Shown: positions 35,270 to 45,815, counted from the stretch's first letter. The stretch is DNA of 64,000 bases from Chitinophagaceae bacterium (GCA_019752295.1 JAIEMK010000036.1:1-64000); one strand, 5' to 3'. A program made the numbers and translations. The notes: generated from the letters alone by a model not told the origin.

Positions 35270-35581
35270 TTACCGGTATATTAGCATCATCAATCCGGTA
35301 ACCAGCATCATCACAACGGGAATCCAATAAACAGAAGTAAATTTAAATTTCGCCTTATTTAAATGAACCAATAAGTAAACCGGTAAACAACAAAAACACA
35401 TAAGCATGGGCAACCAAAGAATTTGATAGGTTGCCGCAACAGATGGGTATCTGTAACTATTTATAAATAATCCCGATACCCAATACGAGCATATAATAAG
35501 ACTTATCACCAGCAATATCCAAACAGAAGCATTAGAATGTTTTCGTATTCTAGGATGTTTATGAAGATGTTTCTTATTCAT
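35270..35581 (-). CDS. Small membrane protein of unknown function
   Basis: A 103-residue protein with a basic, His/Lys-rich N-terminus (NKKHLHKHPRIRKH) and three hydrophobic segments (about 24-44, 53-75, 83-101). No family recognised. Together with the lipoprotein gene upstream on the same strand (67 bp away) it may form a small operon. Confidence 0.65.
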   Translation of the reverse strand: MNKKHLHKHPRIRKHSNASVWILLVISLIICSYWVSGLFINSYRYPSVAATYQILWLPMLMCFCCLPVYLLVHLNKAKFKFTSVYWIPVVMMLVTGLMMLIYR

Positions 35582-35648
35582 GTGTTGATTTTTATTTATT
35601 TTGACCAGAGAATTCGCTAATCAACATTTCGGTTGGTAACAAATTGTG

Positions 35649-36170
35649 TTATTGTTTTAAAGCGGTCATATCTGCTTTCTGAATATAGATAGTATCTGAT
35701 TTAAATCCTTTTGTGGTATAGCTGCTAAGTGTTGCATTCGAAACAGAGTCTGTTATAATGCCGGGATGAAAAATTTGTACCCTCAGGTTAAACGCTTCTT
35801 CATACACATACCAATTTGCTTTAGTATAAGTATCTGAAAAATAAAAAGTAGTTGAAGTATATGATTCAATCCTTTTCTTTAATGAAATCTTATATCGTTT
35901 CAAACTCAAAGGGATCGTTGTGGAGAGGCTTACTAAAACTGTGTCGTTTAAATAATTGGAAATACTAAAACTGGAAGAGTCATCCACTCCTTTATAATCC
36001 AAGCCATCTAAAACGGCCATTTCCCATTTTAAAGAGCCTTTTTTATAAACACCACTTGCCTCTTCTATTTTAGCCGGAAATGTTGGAACAATGGTTTGAT
36101 CATAAGCTTTAAAGCATGATGGAGCTAATAAACAGCATACAGAAATATAAAATAAGTATCTCTTTTTCAT
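35649..36170 (-). CDS. Lipoprotein of unknown function
   Basis: A 173-residue protein with a lipoprotein signal peptide (YISVCCLLAPSC, lipidation at the last Cys). The mature part is beta-rich (YKISLKKRIESYTSTTFYFSD) without a motif I recognise. It could be a small outer-membrane lipoprotein restricted to this lineage. Confidence 0.7.
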   Translation of the reverse strand: MKKRYLFYISVCCLLAPSCFKAYDQTIVPTFPAKIEEASGVYKKGSLKWEMAVLDGLDYKGVDDSSSFSISNYLNDTVLVSLSTTIPLSLKRYKISLKKRIESYTSTTFYFSDTYTKANWYVYEEAFNLRVQIFHPGIITDSVSNATLSSYTTKGFKSDTIYIQKADMTALKQ

Positions 36171-36488
36171 TTATAATCTACTATGAATGAAGTTCCATTA
36201 AATACAACAGAAATGTTTAGCAGCTCATTGGCGCTTAAGCCAATTGATCATTCTAAACAACGCTTTATTGATCGAAATATTGGGTAAAACTCAAAAAATA
36301 TCCTATTTCAGGCATAAAGCACTGTATCGAAAAGGCTTAATAATATTCAAATATCCGAACTAAGTTCGAGCCCACTCATAATTATTTCACTTATTTGTTT
36401 GTATGGCCGTTCTTTTTTTCAATCGTCTTTTAATATTTTCTTATTGTAAGAGGCATAGAAAGTCCATTGAATATCTTAATTTACCGCC
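36171..36488. other. Intergenic region before the ethanolamine-type operon
   Basis: 318 bp between divergent genes with no coding frame I can support. It holds two small inverted repeats, TTGGC-6-GCCAA (36228-36243) and CGAAC-3-GTTCG (36356-36368), either of which might be a regulator site, and it must contain the promoters of the lipoprotein gene and of the permease operon. No regulator gene is adjacent. Confidence 0.5.
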
Positions 36489-37787
36489 ATGCCGAATAGT
36501 AGCCTAAAACGCAGTTTATCGCCCACTTTACTCTGGGGCCTTGGTGTGGGATATGTAATTTCCGGTATGTATTTTGGCTGGAATCTGGGGCTCGAAAAAG
36601 GAGGCACTTTGGGAATGGCAATGGCTACCATTTTAGTAATTGTACTTTATACCTGTTTTAGTTTTTCTTATACCGAACTTGCATGCGCTATACCCAAGGC
36701 GGGAGGTGCTTACGATTATGCCGAACGGGCTTTTAAAAAAGATATTGGATTTATTACTGGGCTGGCCCAAATTATTGAATTCGTTTTTGCGCCCCCTGCT
36801 ATTGCCATTGCAATTGGTTCTTATTTTAACCTTGCATTCCCTCAAGTGCCTGTTGTTGGCGCGGCTATCACTGTATATATTTTATTTACCGCATTAAATA
36901 TCTATGGTGTTAAAGCTGCGGCTAATTTTGAGCTGATCATCACCATTCTGGCAGTGGGAGAATTAATTCTTTTTGCAAGTCTTACTTTGCCCTCTTTTTC
37001 TATCAACAAATTTTCTACACATGCATTTCCCCATGGTATTGGTGGCGCTTTTGCTGCATTGCCTTTTGCCATTTGGTTTTTTTTAGGTATCGAAGGAGTT
37101 GCAAATGTGGCAGAAGAAACGATGCATCCGCAGAAAGACATTATCAAAGGATTTAGCTGGGCGATGATTACTTTGATTTTATTATGTGTACTGGTTTTTT
37201 TTGCATCTATCGGTGTGAATGGATGGGAATCGATTGTTTATACAACAGACGGTAGCAGTTCCGACTCTCCGCTTCCGCTGGCATTGGGTCATGTATTTGC
37301 TACCAATCATATTTTTTATAAACTACTGATCGGAATAGGTCTGTTTGGATTGATCGCTTCCTTTCACGGTTTACTGCTTGCAAGCGGGCGTGCAAGTTTT
37401 GAGTTCGGAAAAATTGGAAATGCTCCAAAATTTTTGGGTGTCGTACACGATACCTTTCAAACACCCGCAAATGCCCTGATATTTAATGCCGCTTTAGGTA
37501 TTGTAATTGTGTGTACCGGGAAAACAAGTGAAATCATTATCCTGTCTGTATTTGGTGCGCTCACACTTTATATTTTTTCAATGCTCGCGTTATTGAAACT
37601 CAGAAAAACCGCCCCTAATCTCAACAGGCCTTTTCTTACTCCCCTTTATCCTTATACGCCCATCATTGCATTAATTATATCGCTCTTATGTTTATTTGCT
37701 TTGTGTTATTATAACCAACAACTTGCATTGATTTATTTCGGTATCCTGCTTTTCTTTTTTCTGATTTTTAAACTTGTAAAGAAATGA
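36489..37787 (+). CDS. APC-family permease, ethanolamine permease-like
   Basis: A 432-residue transporter with about 12 helices. LLWGLGVGYVISGMYFGWNLGLEKGG and FFLGIEGVANVAEETMHPQKD match the ethanolamine permease branch of the APC superfamily. It heads a five-gene operon and overlaps the next start by four bases (ATGA). The enzymes that follow are those expected for gamma-glutamyl breakdown of an amine, so the substrate is probably ethanolamine or a close relative. Confidence 0.88.
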   Translation: MPNSSLKRSLSPTLLWGLGVGYVISGMYFGWNLGLEKGGTLGMAMATILVIVLYTCFSFSYTELACAIPKAGGAYDYAERAFKKDIGFITGLAQIIEFVFAPPAIAIAIGSYFNLAFPQVPVVGAAITVYILFTALNIYGVKAAANFELIITILAVGELILFASLTLPSFSINKFSTHAFPHGIGGAFAALPFAIWFFLGIEGVANVAEETMHPQKDIIKGFSWAMITLILLCVLVFFASIGVNGWESIVYTTDGSSSDSPLPLALGHVFATNHIFYKLLIGIGLFGLIASFHGLLLASGRASFEFGKIGNAPKFLGVVHDTFQTPANALIFNAALGIVIVCTGKTSEIIILSVFGALTLYIFSMLALLKLRKTAPNLNRPFLTPLYPYTPIIALIISLLCLFALCYYNQQLALIYFGILLFFFLIFKLVKK

Positions 37788-39133
37788 GTAACGAAACTAT
37801 TTTTGAGTATGTAGGAAAACATCCTTCAGGCAGGGTTAAGATTGCCGTAACAGATATCGATGGTGTGTTGCGCGGTAAATATATTTCAACAGAAAAATTT
37901 CTTTCTGTTGCGCAAACTGATCTGGGTTTTTGTGATGTAATATTCGGTTGGGATATGGTTGATCAGGCTTACGACAACTCTACTTATACAGGATGGCATA
38001 GCGGTTATCCCGATGCCAAAGTAAAGATCAGCCTTAATAGTTTTCGCAAAATTCCTTGGGAAAACGGCATCCCCTTTTTTCTGGGTGAATTCATAGATGC
38101 ATCAGGCAATCCACTGGAAATATGTCCGCGGCAGTTGCTGCAAAAAATAATATCAAATGCGGCAGCAGCAGGGTATGAAGCCAAATTTTCGCAAGAGTTT
38201 GAGTGGTTTAACTTTGCCGAAACCTCACATAGTTTCGCAGAAAAAGCCGGTAAAAATTTAACGCCCTTAACACCCGGCATGTTTGGCTATTCGATTTTAA
38301 GAAGCAGCGAAAGAAATGATTTTTTTTCAGCACTATTTGATCTGTTAAAACAATTTCATATCCCGCTTGAAGGATTGCATACCGAAACTGGTCCGGGAGT
38401 TTATGAAGCCGCAATTACTTATAGCGACACACTTACAGCGGCCGACAATGCAACACTTTTTAAAACTTCTGTAAAAGAAATCGCCTATAAGCATGGAATC
38501 ATGGCAAGCTTTATGGCTAAGTTCAGCGAGCATTTACCGGGTTGTAGCGGACACGTACACCAATCGTTATGGCAAAACAATAGCAACCAATTCTATGATG
38601 CAACGCAACCAAATAATATGAGCATCACGATGCAACAGTATCTGGCAGGGCAACTTTATTGCTTACCTCAAATACTTCCCATGGTTGCTCCTACTATCAA
38701 TTCTTATAAACGTTTGGTAGAAGGTGCATGGGCTCCAACAACAGTAACATGGGCCGTTGATAACAGAACGGTTGCATTGCGTGCACTCACTGCCGGTAGC
38801 AAATCCTGCAGACTTGAAACCAGGGTTGTTGGAAGCGATACCAATCCTTATCTTGCCATGTCGGCCTGTTTGGCAGCGGGTTTATACGGCATCAAAAATA
38901 AATTAACACTGCAGGCTGCAACAATTGGTAACGGTTATAAGGATGAAAGCAATGGTCGCTTTCCCAAGAACTTAGACCAGGCCAATGAGGCAATGAAAAA
39001 ATCAACTGTGGCCAAAGAACTTTTTGGTGAAACATTTGTACAACATTTTACAGAAACAAGAGACTGGGAATTAAGGCAGTTTGCAAAGTCGGTTACCGAC
39101 TGGGAAATAAAACGTTATTTCGAGATCATTTAA
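37784..39133 (+). CDS. Glutamine-synthetase-like gamma-glutamyl-amine ligase
   Basis: A 449-residue member of the GlnA superfamily. DIDGVLRGKYI at the start and AKFSEHLPGCSGHVHQSL plus NRTVALRAL and SCRLETRVVGSDTNPYL in the catalytic part are conserved. The DxxGxLRGK opening is typical of PuuA/GlnA4-like enzymes that ligate glutamate to amines (putrescine, ethanolamine, isopropylamine) rather than to ammonia. With the alcohol dehydrogenase downstream, gamma-glutamylethanolamide is the most likely product. Starts in the stop codon of the permease gene. Confidence 0.88.
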   Translation: MSNETIFEYVGKHPSGRVKIAVTDIDGVLRGKYISTEKFLSVAQTDLGFCDVIFGWDMVDQAYDNSTYTGWHSGYPDAKVKISLNSFRKIPWENGIPFFLGEFIDASGNPLEICPRQLLQKIISNAAAAGYEAKFSQEFEWFNFAETSHSFAEKAGKNLTPLTPGMFGYSILRSSERNDFFSALFDLLKQFHIPLEGLHTETGPGVYEAAITYSDTLTAADNATLFKTSVKEIAYKHGIMASFMAKFSEHLPGCSGHVHQSLWQNNSNQFYDATQPNNMSITMQQYLAGQLYCLPQILPMVAPTINSYKRLVEGAWAPTTVTWAVDNRTVALRALTAGSKSCRLETRVVGSDTNPYLAMSACLAAGLYGIKNKLTLQAATIGNGYKDESNGRFPKNLDQANEAMKKSTVAKELFGETFVQHFTETRDWELRQFAKSVTDWEIKRYFEII

Positions 39134-39163
39134 AAAATCAATTATCATATAAAGCTTCTAAAA

Positions 39164-40303
39164 ATGTCTGTCGCTCAATTTAATTTTCCTACCACCATTC
39201 GTTTTGGTGCAGGCGTAGTGTGTGAATTACCCGATTATCTTTCGAAGAATCATTTAAAAAAACCATTTCTTTCAACCGATCCAACCATTGCCTCACTCGA
39301 TTTTTTTAAAACGATTGTGGCAGATCTTTCTTCAAAAGGTTTTGATACAACCATATTTCACGATATACATAAGAATCCTGTTAAAAGTGATGTGTATAAA
39401 GGAACTGATGCGTATGATGCTGCAGGATGCGATTGTATTATCGGTATTGGTGGTGGTGCTGCAATTGATGTGGCCCGTGCAATTCTTTTACGCATCAATC
39501 ACAGAGAGGATTTGTTTAAATATGATGACCTGATTGGTGGCGATATTTATGTTACCAACGATGTTCCGCATTTTATCACTATCCCAACTACTTCTGGAAC
39601 AGGAAGTGAAGTGGGTCGCTCTGCAATTATTGCTGATGACGAAACGCATCAGAAAAAAATTCTCTTCTCACCGAAGCTTCTGGCAAAGATTGTGTTCGCA
39701 GATCCTTTGCTTACATTGAACCTTCCCCCATTTATTACTGCCGCAACCGGTATGGATGCGCTTACCCATAATATGGAAGCATTTCTTGCAAAAAATTTTC
39801 ATCCTTTGTGCGATGGAATTGCTTTAGAAGGTATGCGTTTGATAGCAGGTGCTATTGAAACTGCAGTAAAGAATCCTGATCTTGAATCTCGCTCCAATAT
39901 GTTACTTGGTTCGATGATGGGTGCAATTGCATTTCAAAAAGGGTTAGGTGTAGTGCATAGTATGGCCCATCCACTCTCGAGTTTATTGGATACCCATCAT
40001 GGTTTAGCCAATGCAGTAAACCTTCCCTATGGTATGCAATTTAATATTGCTGGTTTTGAAGAAAAATTTGTACGCATGGCAAAAGCATTGGGTGTGACAA
40101 ACGAAAGTGGAGAAGCTGTTGTGGCTTATTTATTCGATTTGAACGACCGCTTAAATATTCCGAAAACATTGTCGGGCATTGGTGTAAAGCAGGAGCATAT
40201 CGAAACACTTGCAGATCTTGCTTTTGCCGATTTTGCCCACCCAAATAATCCGAAACCGGTTAGCAGGGCCGACTTTAAATTATTATATCAAAACGCATTG
40301 TAA
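39164..40303 (+). CDS. Iron-containing alcohol dehydrogenase
   Basis: A 379-residue group III alcohol dehydrogenase. The nucleotide motif IGIGGGAAID (93-102) and iron ligands Asp198, His202 (GMDALTH), His265 (VVHSMAH) and His279 (DTHHG) align with FucO. In this operon it should oxidize the hydroxyl group of the gamma-glutamylated amine to the aldehyde. Such a step is needed for ethanolamine but not for putrescine, so it favours ethanolamine or another amino alcohol as substrate. Confidence 0.93.
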   Translation: MSVAQFNFPTTIRFGAGVVCELPDYLSKNHLKKPFLSTDPTIASLDFFKTIVADLSSKGFDTTIFHDIHKNPVKSDVYKGTDAYDAAGCDCIIGIGGGAAIDVARAILLRINHREDLFKYDDLIGGDIYVTNDVPHFITIPTTSGTGSEVGRSAIIADDETHQKKILFSPKLLAKIVFADPLLTLNLPPFITAATGMDALTHNMEAFLAKNFHPLCDGIALEGMRLIAGAIETAVKNPDLESRSNMLLGSMMGAIAFQKGLGVVHSMAHPLSSLLDTHHGLANAVNLPYGMQFNIAGFEEKFVRMAKALGVTNESGEAVVAYLFDLNDRLNIPKTLSGIGVKQEHIETLADLAFADFAHPNNPKPVSRADFKLLYQNAL

Positions 40304-40305
40304 TC

Positions 40306-41010
40306 GTGTCAACCAAAATTATTATCGGAGTCAGTTTCTCCGAAACAAAATATCCGAATTATCCGAAATGGATATTGGGCGATCGTCCCGATATCGAATT
40401 GATAGAACTTTCCTGGGAAAAACAAAACCTTGCTGACCTCCATAAATGTCAGGGTTTATTATTAACTGGTGGTATTGATATTGATCCGATATTCTATCAA
40501 TCCATTAAAACCGATTACCCCAATCAACCCTTGAAATGGAACGAAGCGCGAGATCAATTTGAAATTGACTTACTGATTAGTGCGTTTACAATTAAAATGC
40601 CTGTACTGGGCATCTGCAGGGGCTTACAATTAATCAATATAGCATTGGGTGGAACACTTATAGCTGACATAGAAGCTGCAGGGAAACCAAATCATCGCGC
40701 ACAAAATGGGGTAGATCATTATCACAATGTGGCATTAGTTGAGGGTAGTTTAATTGAAAATATCTGCTCTACAAAAACCGGCACCGTTAACAGTGCACAC
40801 CACCAATCCATTGAAACAATTGCTGTTTCATTCATGCTGAACGCGATCTCTAGCGACGGTATTGTAGAAGGTATTGAGTGGAAGGATAAGGTACATAAGT
40901 CGCCCCTAATTGCAGTACAATGGCACCCCGAACGTCTTGAAAAAAATAATCCGCTTTCAACAAATCTCCGCGAATGGTTTTTAACCGAAGCATCAAAATA
41001 TTCTCTATGA
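40306..41010 (+). CDS. Gamma-glutamyl hydrolase, class I amidotransferase type (PuuD-like)
   Basis: A 234-residue hydrolase starting at GTG, two bases after the dehydrogenase stop. GICRGLQLIN holds the nucleophile Cys104; VQWHPERLE holds His207 and Glu209. The LTGGIDIDP segment is typical of the PuuD/peptidase C26 family, which removes the gamma-glutamyl group at the end of the pathway. In this context it should release glutamate and the amino acid formed (glycine, if ethanolamine is the input). Overlaps the next start by four bases (ATGA). Confidence 0.9.
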   Translation: MSTKIIIGVSFSETKYPNYPKWILGDRPDIELIELSWEKQNLADLHKCQGLLLTGGIDIDPIFYQSIKTDYPNQPLKWNEARDQFEIDLLISAFTIKMPVLGICRGLQLINIALGGTLIADIEAAGKPNHRAQNGVDHYHNVALVEGSLIENICSTKTGTVNSAHHQSIETIAVSFMLNAISSDGIVEGIEWKDKVHKSPLIAVQWHPERLEKNNPLSTNLREWFLTEASKYSL

Positions 41011-42371
41011 AAATTATCAATCCTGCCACGTCCGAAATCATCACAAGCATTCAGGAAGACGATCAGTTAAGTATCGATCATAAAATAAACAGTTTGCGTG
41101 CAGGGCAAAAAAGTTGGTCAGCCGTACCGCTTACTGAACGTATTGCCATCATTCAAAAATTTGCTGCTTTACTGGAAAAAAATATCGAGCAATGTGCATC
41201 AATTTTGAGCAGCGAAGTTGGCAAACCACTGCAGCAATCCAGAAACGAAATAAATGGTGCAAGAGCCAGAATTGAATGGTTAACTAATAATGCAGAAAAA
41301 TATTTATCGGAAGAATGGATGACCGAGACCGGCACCACGCTCGAAAAAATTGTTTATGAGCCCTTGGGCATTGTATGTAATATTTCGGCCTGGAATTATC
41401 CTTATCTCGTTGGCACAAATGTGTTTGTGCCTGCCTTACTCGCCGGCAATGCGGTTATTTATAAACCATCGGAGTTGGCAACATTAACAGGATTGCAGAT
41501 CGAAAAATATTTATACGAAGCAGGAGTGCCTCAAAATGTTTTTCAGATAGCTATTGGAGCAAGAGAAGTGGGAGAGCTATTATTAGAAGCAGATTTGGAT
41601 GGTTACTTCTTTACAGGTTCTTATAAAACGGGTAAATCGATCTATGAAAAAGTAAGTAAGAAGATGAAGCCTTGTGGATTGGAGTTAGGTGGCAAAGATC
41701 CCTTGTATGTTACCGACGATATTTCTGATATCAGCACTGTTGCTGCGAATACTGCGGATGGCGCTTTTTATAACAACGGACAAAGCTGCTGTTCGGTTGA
41801 AAGAATTTATGTTCACGAAAAAGTGTATGATGCCTATGTCAGCGCATTTGTAACCGAAGTAAAGTCTTATAAAATCGGAGCCCCGCTTGCAGAAAATGTA
41901 TATATCGCAGCCCTCACCCGCAAAGAACAACCCGCATTTTTAGCAGCTCAAGTAAAAGATGCTATTTCAAAAGGAGCCGAACTACTTTGTGGTGGAAATA
42001 TCATTAGCGGCGCGGGTAATTATTTCGAGCCCACTGTGCTTACAAATGTTAACCACAATATGGATCTTATGAAAGAAGAATCTTTCGGACCCATTATTGG
42101 AATTATGAAAGTAGCTGATGATGCTGAAGCTATTAATTTAATGAATGATACAGTTTATGGATTAACAGCCGCTGTATATTGCAATAGCCAGGAGAGGGCA
42201 GATGCAATACAGGCGAAGCTGAATGCCGGTACGGTTTATATGAATTGTTGCGACCGTGTTAGTGCTGCATTACCCTGGAGCGGCAGAAAGCATAGCGGTT
42301 TTGGAAGCACTTTGTCGCACGCAGGCTTACGTGCATTTACGCAACCAAAGGCTTACCATCTTAGAAAATAA
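41007..42371 (+). CDS. NAD(P)-dependent aldehyde dehydrogenase
   Basis: A 454-residue aldehyde dehydrogenase. ISAWNYPYLVGTN, FTGSYKTGKSI, LELGGKDPLYV (catalytic Glu) and NNGQSCCSVERIYV (catalytic Cys) are the family motifs. I start at the ATG at 41007, which overlaps the hydrolase stop; a longer frame has no support. In the operon it should oxidize the gamma-glutamyl aldehyde to the acid. The gene ends 9 bp from the convergent recQ. Confidence 0.93.
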   Translation: MKIINPATSEIITSIQEDDQLSIDHKINSLRAGQKSWSAVPLTERIAIIQKFAALLEKNIEQCASILSSEVGKPLQQSRNEINGARARIEWLTNNAEKYLSEEWMTETGTTLEKIVYEPLGIVCNISAWNYPYLVGTNVFVPALLAGNAVIYKPSELATLTGLQIEKYLYEAGVPQNVFQIAIGAREVGELLLEADLDGYFFTGSYKTGKSIYEKVSKKMKPCGLELGGKDPLYVTDDISDISTVAANTADGAFYNNGQSCCSVERIYVHEKVYDAYVSAFVTEVKSYKIGAPLAENVYIAALTRKEQPAFLAAQVKDAISKGAELLCGGNIISGAGNYFEPTVLTNVNHNMDLMKEESFGPIIGIMKVADDAEAINLMNDTVYGLTAAVYCNSQERADAIQAKLNAGTVYMNCCDRVSAALPWSGRKHSGFGSTLSHAGLRAFTQPKAYHLRK

Positions 42372-42380
42372 AAAATTACA

Positions 42381-44546
42381 TTAAACTTCTGATCCCAACA
42401 TATCTAACACCATTCTGATTGCGCCATAACTTATTGAAGCCGGAAGGTTTTCTTTTAAACTTTTAAGGCTAAGACTTCCGTATTGCTTTACCGCCTGCCG
42501 GATGAGGTTCTGCTGTTCCGTTGAAACAAATTCATCTAAACGCAGTAACCCCTTTCCAACATAATAGCTAAGATGCGATTCAATGGTGTTAGTGGATAGC
42601 CCGCGCATTTCTGCAATAGACTCAATGCTCATTCCGTTTTGATACTGCTCGTAGCTCAGTTTTTTTGTTTCTGTTTCCCTTTCTTTTACCTGTTTTATTT
42701 TCTTTCCTTTCATCGGATGTTTTAAATCCATCCTCGTTTCCAAATGGTTTGCAATGCAATAGTCCTGCACCATTTCCAGAAAGTCGTCACCATATTTTTC
42801 AATTTTAAATGCACCGAAGCCCGAAATTTTTGGAAGGTCTGATTGTTTCAGCGGTAAGTAAGTTGCAAGATCCAATAAGCTGCTATCGCTAAAAATAAGA
42901 TAAGCCGGCACGTTTTCCTGATGAGCCAGTTTGTTCCGCAATTTTTTTAGGCTCTCAAATAATTCTTTTTCAAAAGAATGCTGTTGAAAGATAACCGGCT
43001 CTTTAATCACAACCTGTTTTATAGGAGACTGCAGAAAAACTTTTTCCCCTTTAAAAAGTACTTCCCTGCTTTTTTCAGTAAGCTTCAGTACAGGATACTC
43101 ACCTCCACTTTGCTGCAGATAACCTTCATACAATAATTCTTTTGAATAGTGATGCCACTCATCTTTACTCATATCTTTTCCAATCCCGAAAACAGAAAGT
43201 TGTTTATGTTCCTGTCTGATTTTCTCTGCCTGACTTCCCCTCAAAATATCAATGATATAACCTGCGCCAAATTGTTCTTTTAATCGGGCAACCGTACTCA
43301 AAAATTTCTGGCTAACTAAGGTTGCATCTTCCAAAGAAATTTTTGTTAAACAGATATCGCAACTACCGCAGTGATCGGCCGCTTTTTCGCCAAAATAATT
43401 TAGTAAATATTTTCTTCTGCACCTTTTGGTTTCGCAGAATTGAACCATCTGATCTAATTTTTTCAAGAGGATCTTTGTCTGTTCTTCATTCCCCTCAACC
43501 TGTGCAAAGCTTTTCAATTTTATCACATCGCCTGCACCATAATACAAGATCGCATCGCTATTCAAACCGTCTCTTCCCGCTCGGCCTGTTTCCTGATAGT
43601 AGCCTTCAATGTTTTTCGGAAGGTCTACATGTATTACAAAACGTACATTGCTTTTATTGATCCCCATCCCAAAAGCAATAGTAGCCACAATGATCTTGAT
43701 ATCGTCTTTCAAAAAAAGGTCTTGACGCTCATCGCGTACCGTCTTTTCTAATCCTGCGTGATAAGCCGCCGCCTGAAATCCATCTTCCATTAGATCGGCA
43801 GCCAGTTTTTCTGTTGCCGCCCTGCTCAGGCAATAGATAATTCCCGAATCATTTTGATGCTCATTCAGATATTCGACTAGGTCTTCATAATAACCACGCT
43901 TGGGCTTAACGGTATAAAATATATTGGGTCTGTTAAAACTGTTTTCAAAAACGCCCGGGTCTTTTAAATGTAGTTGAGCAAGTATATCATCTTTTGTTAA
44001 GCCATCAGCAGTAGCAGTTAGTGCAATGATGGGTGTATTCGGAAAAGCATTTTTCAATTCCCCCAATACCCGATACTCCGGTCTAAAATCGTGACCCCAC
44101 TGACTGATACAATGTGCCTCATCAATAGCAAATAAAGAAACAGAGATACTATGCAAAAAGCGTAAAAAATATTTATCCTGACCAACCAATCTTTCAGGAG
44201 CCACATAAATCAATTTCAGTTCATTATTTTTTAATTGCTCAAATAAATGGGCCTGTTCTGCATTGGTTTGAGTGCTATTTAAGAATGCGGCTTTAACACC
44301 ACTCAATACCAAAGCATCTACTTGGTCTTTCATCAATGCAATCAACGGACTCACCACAACGGTTAGGCCCGGTAAACACATGGCGGGAATTTGATAGCAC
44401 AAACTTTTTCCCCCACCTGTAGGCATTAATACCAGCGCATCTTTACCGTCAATAATTTGCGTAATGATTTCTTCCTGATTATGTCGAAAACTATCGTATC
44501 CAAAAATGCTTTGTAAAATATGTTCGGGCGAGGCGATTGTTTGCAT
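42381..44546 (-). CDS. recQ: ATP-dependent DNA helicase RecQ
   Basis: A 721-residue RecQ. Helicase motifs: Walker [18 protein letters not shown] in [26 protein letters not shown] zinc site follows ([17 protein letters not shown]...HCGSCDIC), then winged helix and an HRDC domain. The C-terminus adds a helix-turn-helix segment ([21 protein letters not shown]), a layout usual for Bacteroidota RecQ. It unwinds 3'-5' during recombination repair. Convergent with the aldehyde dehydrogenase gene. Confidence 0.96.
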   Translation of the reverse strand: MQTIASPEHILQSIFGYDSFRHNQEEIITQIIDGKDALVLMPTGGGKSLCYQIPAMCLPGLTVVVSPLIALMKDQVDALVLSGVKAAFLNSTQTNAEQAHLFEQLKNNELKLIYVAPERLVGQDKYFLRFLHSISVSLFAIDEAHCISQWGHDFRPEYRVLGELKNAFPNTPIIALTATADGLTKDDILAQLHLKDPGVFENSFNRPNIFYTVKPKRGYYEDLVEYLNEHQNDSGIIYCLSRAATEKLAADLMEDGFQAAAYHAGLEKTVRDERQDLFLKDDIKIIVATIAFGMGINKSNVRFVIHVDLPKNIEGYYQETGRAGRDGLNSDAILYYGAGDVIKLKSFAQVEGNEEQTKILLKKLDQMVQFCETKRCRRKYLLNYFGEKAADHCGSCDICLTKISLEDATLVSQKFLSTVARLKEQFGAGYIIDILRGSQAEKIRQEHKQLSVFGIGKDMSKDEWHHYSKELLYEGYLQQSGGEYPVLKLTEKSREVLFKGEKVFLQSPIKQVVIKEPVIFQQHSFEKELFESLKKLRNKLAHQENVPAYLIFSDSSLLDLATYLPLKQSDLPKISGFGAFKIEKYGDDFLEMVQDYCIANHLETRMDLKHPMKGKKIKQVKERETETKKLSYEQYQNGMSIESIAEMRGLSTNTIESHLSYYVGKGLLRLDEFVSTEQQNLIRQAVKQYGSLSLKSLKENLPASISYGAIRMVLDMLGSEV

Positions 44547-44643
44547 GAGTGAGCTGCTGCTTTAAGTAATGCAAGATAATAAGCAAATAAAGGAAAATTC
44601 AACCCCATTTTAAAAGGGGTTTCCGGCAGTTACTAAACTTATT

Positions 44644-44883
44644 TTAGCGGTTTAGTTTTTTTAAGGGGTCTAATAAATATCCTAATCCGTTTAATTTTAT
44701 TTCATACATGGTTGCCAATAGCATACCCATCCTTCCTTTTGGAAATCCATTTCTTTCGTGCCATTCCAGATAAAAATCAGGTAGGTCGCAGATCAATCGA
44801 TCCTTATATTTTCCAAAAGGCATACGCGTATTCACCAGATCCATCAATAATTGCGGATCGGGCATCAAAGGGTCTTTTGCCAT
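44644..44883 (-). CDS. DUF3820 family small protein
   Basis: A 79-residue protein with the DUF3820 core MPFGKYKDRLICDLPDFYLEW. The family contains short cytoplasmic proteins of unknown function. It lies 7 bp after the DUF1080 gene and 97 bp before recQ, same strand. Confidence 0.85.
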   Translation of the reverse strand: MAKDPLMPDPQLLMDLVNTRMPFGKYKDRLICDLPDFYLEWHERNGFPKGRMGMLLATMYEIKLNGLGYLLDPLKKLNR

Positions 44884-44890
44884 CTAATTT

Positions 44891-45670
44891 TTATAATTCT
44901 CTGATCCAGATATTGCGATAACTCATCGGATTACCACCATCTAATCCGTGATCCTGTAACAACAACGGTTCCTTATCTTTATGAGCGCTGTATTTGGGTG
45001 TTCCAATCCATTCGGTATGCCCCTTGATCGCTACATGATTTTGAACCAACACACCATTATATAGAACCGTTATATAAGCAGGCGTTTGTAAAGATCCGTC
45101 TGCATAAAATTGTGGAGCAGTAAAAATTACATCATAAGTCTGCCATTCTCCCGGTTTTTTTGAAGCATTCACCAATGGAATATGTTGCTTATAAATGCTT
45201 CCTGCCTGTCCGTTTACATAAGTAGGATTATTATAAGAATCCAGAACCTGCAATTCGTACTGACTCATAAAAAAGATTCCACTATTTCCTCTAGTCTGAC
45301 TAGCGCCTGCAATTGCTGCCGGTTCGCGCCATTCAATATGCAACTGACAGCTTCCAAAGCCCTGTTTGGTTTCAATATTTCCCGATCCTTTTACAACGGT
45401 TACGCTTCCTTCTTTATCCAATTTCCATCCAACCGGTTTTTTATCGGCTTTCTGCCAACTATTCAAATCCTTTCCATTAAATAATACGATGGCATCAGAG
45501 GGTGCATCAGTAAAGGGTTTTCCGGTCGAAACCAGTGCAGGAACAGGTTCCCACAATTCGGTTTTAGCAGATTCTTTCACAAGGCTATCCTGATTCAGTT
45601 TTTTTTGCTGTGCCTGACCAGTTATTACAGTCGAAGTGATGGCAAGAATCGCTAGAAAATATTTTTTCAT
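44891..45670 (-). CDS. DUF1080 (3-keto-disaccharide hydrolase-like) secreted protein
   Basis: A 259-residue protein with signal peptide (FLAILAITSTVITGQAQ) and the DUF1080 concanavalin-like fold: AIVLFNGKDLNSWQKAD, LHIEWREP, GNSGIFFMSQYELQVLDSY. Related proteins act in the 3-keto-glycoside pathway or simply bind sugars. It is divergent from a Tat-type Gfo/Idh/MocA oxidoreductase, a frequent neighbour; together they suggest oxidation and cleavage of a glycoside in the periplasm. Confidence 0.9.
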   Translation of the reverse strand: MKKYFLAILAITSTVITGQAQQKKLNQDSLVKESAKTELWEPVPALVSTGKPFTDAPSDAIVLFNGKDLNSWQKADKKPVGWKLDKEGSVTVVKGSGNIETKQGFGSCQLHIEWREPAAIAGASQTRGNSGIFFMSQYELQVLDSYNNPTYVNGQAGSIYKQHIPLVNASKKPGEWQTYDVIFTAPQFYADGSLQTPAYITVLYNGVLVQNHVAIKGHTEWIGTPKYSAHKDKEPLLLQDHGLDGGNPMSYRNIWIREL

Positions 45671-45815
45671 ATGTTTTTTATTGATTTTGGAAGGGAAAAA
45701 TTAAGAAGTTTTTTTTGAATGATCGAAGAAACATTTTAAACGATTAGCATTCCCGTTGATGGTTTTGCATTTCCTTTATTAAAACAGATTGAATATATTT
45801 ATACAAATCAATTTT

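Noticed and set aside
36356-36368. CGAAC-TAA-GTTCG as an operator of the amine operon
   Set aside because: Arms of only 5 bp, a single copy, and no regulator gene nearby; not enough to list as a site.
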